Shown one piece after another: positions 63,568 through 64,000 of a DNA stretch of 64,000 bases (position 1 is the stretch's first letter; every line of letters begins with the position of its first letter). A program made the position numbers and the translations under genes. Source of the stretch: Comamonadaceae bacterium (GTDB lineage Bacteria; Pseudomonadota; Gammaproteobacteria; Burkholderiales; Burkholderiaceae_C); the NCBI GenBank assembly GCA_947450675.1, contig CANFWI010000005.1, positions 1 through 64,000 of the forward strand. The letters run 5' to 3'. The notes under the pieces were generated by a model that saw only the letters and a program-made list of their open reading frames with translations, did not search any database and had not been told where the DNA came from.

Positions 63568-64000
63568 GACGCAGCCTGTCGCGACTGGCAATAGTCAGAA
63601 TCCGAGCACACATGCATGCGGCTACCGTTGTTGTCGGTGATGACCTCGTCTAAAAAGCTGTCGGTGGCACCGCACAAAGCGCAGGCCGCATCCCAGCGCT
63701 GGACTTCAAAGGGGTGGTCTTCAAAGCCCAAGCTTTCCACCGAGGTGTAAGGCGGCACGGCATAGATGCGTTTTTCACGACCGGCACCAAAGAGTTGCAA
63801 AGCCGGGTTCATATGCATCTTCGGGTTGTCAAACTTCGGGATCGGCGAAGGCGCCATGATGTAGCGGCCGTTGACCAACACCGGGTAGTCGTACGTAGTG
63901 GCGATGTGGCCGTACTTGGCAATGTCTTCGTACAGCTTGACATGCATCAGCCCGTATTCGGCCAGACCATGCAGGGTGCGGGTTTCGGTTTCACGCGGCT
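63564..64000 (-). CDS. phnJ: Carbon-phosphorus lyase PhnJ (N-terminal part outside window)
   Basis: Radical-SAM enzyme that cleaves the C-P bond of ribosylated phosphonates. About 145 C-terminal residues are seen; the frame is open to the window edge (TLHGLAEYGLMHVKLYEDIAKYG before and after the first Met shown). The four conserved cysteines are complete: CALC, then 21 residues, C, then 5 residues, C (the C-x2-C-x21-C-x5-C motif). phnG, phnH and phnI are expected just outside. Confidence 0.96.
   Translation of the reverse strand, partial: PRETETRTLHGLAEYGLMHVKLYEDIAKYGHIATTYDYPVLVNGRYIMAPSPIPKFDNPKMHMNPALQLFGAGREKRIYAVPPYTSVESLGFEDHPFEVQRWDAACALCGATDSFLDEVITDNNGSRMHVCSDSDYCQSRQAAS

Noticed and set aside
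1-64000. CRISPR arrays, tRNA genes, insertion sequences, prophage genes
   Set aside because: None seen: no regularly spaced repeats, no tRNA-like cloverleaf, no transposase, integrase or phage structural genes.

Overview
The window looks like chromosomal DNA of a Burkholderiales betaproteobacterium, most likely Comamonadaceae (Rhodoferax/Polaromonas/Limnohabitans type). This rests on high GC, many solitary Bug/TctC-type binding proteins, vanAB and ligAB close to sugar-acid genes, AddAB-type recombination genes, a palindromic element between rho and rpmE of a style I associate with this family, and the textbook order dnaX-ybaB-recR beside the 4.5S RNA gene. The assignment is by protein and context recognition; no search was run.

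Layout. 0-1.8 kb: 3' part of a proton-pumping pyrophosphatase, with a bidirectional terminator shared with a convergent marR gene. 1.8-12 kb: vanillate demethylase (vanAB) with a MarR and a GntR regulator. Divergent from the GntR gene is an operon of two TctC receptors, an Ldh2-family dehydrogenase, an IlvD/Edd dehydratase and an RraA-like aldolase. A second Ldh2-family gene converges on it. 12.2-15.4 kb: molybdenum cofactor genes moaA, mobA, moeA. 15.4-25.7 kb: an RND pump and its adaptor, rnhA, a YafS-like methyltransferase, mltD, an orphan ABC binding protein, a MAPEG protein, recR and ybaB. 25.7-27.8 kb: dnaX, carrying an apparent programmed -1 frameshift site, and divergent ffs. 27.8-28.7 kb: a small AT-richer patch with one orphan secreted protein gene.

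28.7-39 kb: a second catabolic block. Its genes are a TctC receptor, a DapA-family lyase, a mandelate-racemase-family dehydratase, a divergent LysR regulator, a second IlvD/Edd dehydratase with its own TctC receptor, ligA and ligB (extradiol dioxygenase), an unknown 96-aa protein and a BaiN/YhiN-type flavoprotein. Two similar GATAA-N5-TTAT sites suggest that the LysR protein controls both halves. Vanillate demethylase yields protocatechuate and LigAB opens that ring, so the two blocks plausibly form one lignin-monomer and sugar-acid catabolic region.

38.9-50.5 kb is mainly housekeeping: addB-addA, trxA, rho, rpmE type B, an ArnT-like glycosyltransferase and a MATE transporter. 50.5-57.2 kb holds the whole phosphate regulon pstSCAB-phoU-phoB-phoR behind a clear Pho box. 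Converging on it, and overlapping the 3' end of phoR by 53 bp, is a phosphonate operon (57.1 kb to the right edge): phnJ (partial), a GNAT acetyltransferase, phnK, phnL, phnM, phnC, phnD, phnE and a PhnZ-type HD oxygenase. Inorganic phosphate uptake, its sensor, and C-P bond cleavage therefore sit back to back.

I see no CRISPR array, prophage, insertion sequence or tRNA. The least explained items are the 96-aa protein coupled to the flavoprotein and ligBA, and the orphan secreted protein beside ffs.
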